This document shows positions 6,562 to 8,442 of a DNA stretch of 8,442 bases, piece after piece. How positions within the stretch are numbered: the stretch's first letter is position 1; each line of letters opens with the position of its first letter. The notes beneath the pieces are model-generated. The model worked only from the letters and a program-made list of their open reading frames with translations. It ran no database searches and had not been told where the DNA came from. The stretch is from Planctomycetaceae bacterium (GTDB lineage Bacteria > Planctomycetota > Planctomycetia > Pirellulales > Thermoguttaceae), in contig JAISNF010000208.1 in the NCBI GenBank assembly GCA_031276415.1, positions 1 through 8,442 of the forward strand, in the 5' to 3' direction. Made by a program: the position numbers and the translations under genes.

Positions 6562-6583
6562 TTAACCACAAAGAATACAGAGG
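6562..6583. repeat. Degenerate family A fragment
   Basis: TTAACCACAAAGAATACAGAGG differs at few positions from the AACCACAGAGAACACAGAG arm of A1 and A2. The rest of the 309-base spacer 6529-6837 up to about 6700 is A/T-rich. It holds no gene, no convincing promoter and no partner arm, so this looks like a decayed copy. Confidence 0.5.
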
Positions 6584-6701
6584 AAATGTCGAAACTGTTC
6601 GTATTTGAATTTACGTTTAGAATTCAATTCAATTAACAAGAACAATTTTTATTCTATACAGACCAAATTAAAAATCAAGAGCAATTCGTTACAAGAAAAA
6701 C

Positions 6702-6717
6702 TATCCGCAGATGACGC
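6702..6717. repeat. Family A remnant at the left edge of B2
   Basis: TATCCGCAGATGACGC matches the reverse complement of the tandem units of A2 (GTCCGCAGATGACG) and is followed within four bases by the B2 hairpin. Confidence 0.55.
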
Positions 6718-6720
6718 TTT

Positions 6721-6832
6721 TTAGTTAATAGTTAGTAGTTAATAGTGAATAGTTTCGCAAGCGGAATTATTGTCTAAATGTTTTTAATCCGTTTGCGAAA
6801 CTATTCACTACTAACTACTAACTATTCACTAA
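6721..6832. repeat. Family B heptad hairpin, copy B2
   Basis: The left arm (about 6721-6765) and right arm (about 6788-6832) are complementary at 42 of 45 positions around a 22-nt loop. The left arm is TAGTTAA, TAGTTAG, TAGTTAA, TAGTGAA (6722-6749), then TAGTTTCGCAAGCGGA. It starts five bases beyond the stop codon of the minus-strand HEAT gene, so an RNA crossing it would form a very stable 3' hairpin. It also separates that gene from the isomerase-like gene. Confidence 0.9.
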
Positions 6833-6837
6833 AAATA

Positions 6838-8442
6838 TTATCCTGCGGAATTTGACACGGTTGCCTGATAATCGGTCATCCATTTTCTCAGAGCGTTCGT
6901 GGCGGCATTACGAATAACCATCGATTTATCACTCATCAAATGTTTAAGAGTTTCAACAGATTCCTTTGTTAATATCGTTGACAACGAAGAAATAGCCGCA
7001 CTACGAACATTGATTTCATCATCCGACGCCGCAAGTTCAATTAATCGTGTTACAAATTGAACACTCAAACCGGTTGCCAATGCAGCAAGACATGCCGAAA
7101 AACGATGAACCGGAATCGGCGAAAAAAGATCATCGCGAATGACCGTGAATGTGTTCGGATCAATAAGGTAAACATAATGACCTGTCGTTTTGGCAGATTC
7201 CGCCGTCATCTGGCTAACCCGCGACATAAATGTTTCAATATGAAATTCGGGAGTTGTTTCGTAAATTGCCTTTCGGATTTCTGTTTCCCGCCGATTGATT
7301 AATTGTTCAAATTGTGCGCTCAACTCTTTTACTTCACGGGATTTAAGAATACGGAATAACATGGATGTTGTTTCGGCATCGGAATTGTTGACGAAATTAA
7401 GCAGCATCGCATTGACATCATCACCAACCAAAGAACGCACCGCAACTGCCGCAGCACGACGCGATTCAACCGACGGATTCTCAAAAAAGAAACGATAAAG
7501 ACCAATCATCTGATATTTGGGAAAACTGCTCGACTGTAACAATTGAACAGCACACGGTTCCAAACCCTGAACCAATTTCGGTAACTCAGGATTTTTCGGC
7601 GTAAACCAGGCAAAAGATCGAAACCGTTTCAATGCATCCTGAAATTCAGAAGACGGATTGACGCCGACAAATTCCAACATCTTACGCACAAAAAATGAAT
7701 CCGAACGCTTTACCAAAATTTCATCCATCACCGCCGGACTGTCAGGATCACAAAGATAACTGAGTAACAATCTAATATAACTTCCGTGTTGACCGGTAAG
7801 AAGCAGTTCGGAAACCCGTTTTCCTGCAGCAGAACGATGATCGTTGGCAAGTGTCAACATCGTTGCAAAATCTTTTTTCGTAATAATTAAAAGACTTTGC
7901 AGTATTTCGTCAATCCCGTGAACCGTGTAACGCTTAACCGATCCGTCAAGTTGTTCGATAAACCATTCGCGGCGTTTATCAAAATTCCGGCGTTCTGTTT
8001 CGGAAGCATTGAGCAAATCCGCATAAAATAATTCCGCAAGTTGGAGAACCATCGTTCTTGATTCTTTGGCTCGCTTTTCGTTGGTTCCTTCCAGATTGTT
8101 AAGAATTGCCGGAAGTGTTTCATAAAGTTTGTGTTCCAGAATAATTGCCGCCGCTGCATCGTGAAGAACATCATCCTCATTCCGAAACGCCGCGTCCGTC
8201 AAACGGAAAAGACGATCACGCTGTAACGATTTCGTCTGTAACCAATAGGTTTTGTCCTGAATAAAATATTTGAATAGAAGCAAATAAAGTTTGGGGTCTT
8301 TCCGAAGATAAAGACAATCAAACGCAAGGGTACGAATACGATCAACCGAATGACCAAGAAGTTTGGTAAGAATTTCATTGGATGCCGGATTTGTTGATTT
8401 ACCAAGAAATTTAATCGTTTTTTCCTGAAATATCGTTGTCAT
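6838..8442 (-). CDS. HEAT-repeat protein
   Basis: The product is 534 residues if the ATG at the very last three bases is the start. The frame is open to the edge, so a longer form cannot be excluded, although MTTIFQEKTIKFLGKSTNPA is a plausible beginning. The protein is almost wholly helical. Clear HEAT-like helical pairs are NEILTKLLGHSVDRIRTLAFDCL (22-44), VESRRAAAVAVRSLVGDD (325-342), and FVTRLIELAASDDEINVRSAAISSLSTIL followed by ETLKHLMSDKSMVIRNAATNALRKWM (463-522). No signal peptide, transmembrane segment or catalytic motif is visible. HEAT arrays serve as protein-interaction scaffolds; the partner is unknown. A segment GHYVYLIDPNTFTVIRDDLFSPIP (421-444) breaks the helical pattern. I recall similar N-termini (LARTTNPAAVEVLL) in planctomycete proteins. 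It is followed by hairpin B2. Confidence 0.75.
   Translation of the reverse strand: MTTIFQEKTIKFLGKSTNPASNEILTKLLGHSVDRIRTLAFDCLYLRKDPKLYLLLFKYFIQDKTYWLQTKSLQRDRLFRLTDAAFRNEDDVLHDAAAAIILEHKLYETLPAILNNLEGTNEKRAKESRTMVLQLAELFYADLLNASETERRNFDKRREWFIEQLDGSVKRYTVHGIDEILQSLLIITKKDFATMLTLANDHRSAAGKRVSELLLTGQHGSYIRLLLSYLCDPDSPAVMDEILVKRSDSFFVRKMLEFVGVNPSSEFQDALKRFRSFAWFTPKNPELPKLVQGLEPCAVQLLQSSSFPKYQMIGLYRFFFENPSVESRRAAAVAVRSLVGDDVNAMLLNFVNNSDAETTSMLFRILKSREVKELSAQFEQLINRRETEIRKAIYETTPEFHIETFMSRVSQMTAESAKTTGHYVYLIDPNTFTVIRDDLFSPIPVHRFSACLAALATGLSVQFVTRLIELAASDDEINVRSAAISSLSTILTKESVETLKHLMSDKSMVIRNAATNALRKWMTDYQATVSNSAG

Overview
The window looks like ordinary chromosome from a low-to-moderate GC bacterium of the Planctomycetes or a neighbouring PVC lineage. 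Three things suggest this. The first gene has the beta-propeller plus di-heme cytochrome layout that is common there. A small protein beginning MSLFSDERYTWRETYFVLFDP and a HEAT protein both resemble families I associate with planctomycetes. The spacers carry the 'ACCACAGAGAACACAGAG / TCCGCAGATTACGCAGAT' kind of dispersed repeat. This assignment rests on recall and inference, not on a search.

Layout: the left half is read on the + strand. It holds a 5'-truncated periplasmic-type beta-propeller/cytochrome c protein (to 1449), aspartate-semialdehyde dehydrogenase (asd, 1926-2936), a conserved hypothetical protein (3351-4058) and an EF-P paralogue of the EfpL/YeiP type (4182-4745). The right half is read on the - strand: an L-fucose isomerase-like protein (4882-6528) and a HEAT-repeat protein (6838-8442, whose start codon is the last three bases of the window). 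The two halves converge between 4745 and 4882. The genes are widely spaced, most have their own leader, and they do not form an obvious pathway. asd serves lysine/diaminopimelate, threonine and methionine synthesis, EfpL serves translation, and the isomerase-like protein serves sugar metabolism.

The most notable content is between the genes. Family A is a large imperfect inverted repeat of about 240-260 bp. One copy lies on each side of asd (1555-1795 and 2982-3246), and the second has its distal arm triplicated as exact-length 43-bp tandem units. Family B is a hairpin built from TAGTKAR heptads around a GC-rich tip and a conserved 22-nt loop. It occurs at 4794-4891 and 6721-6832, each time just after the end of a minus-strand gene. 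At the first site the element itself supplies the last two codons and the stop of the isomerase-like gene. Short family A remnants sit at the left edge of both B copies. These look like non-autonomous, MITE/REP-like elements. No transposase, integrase, CRISPR array or RNA gene was seen in the window.
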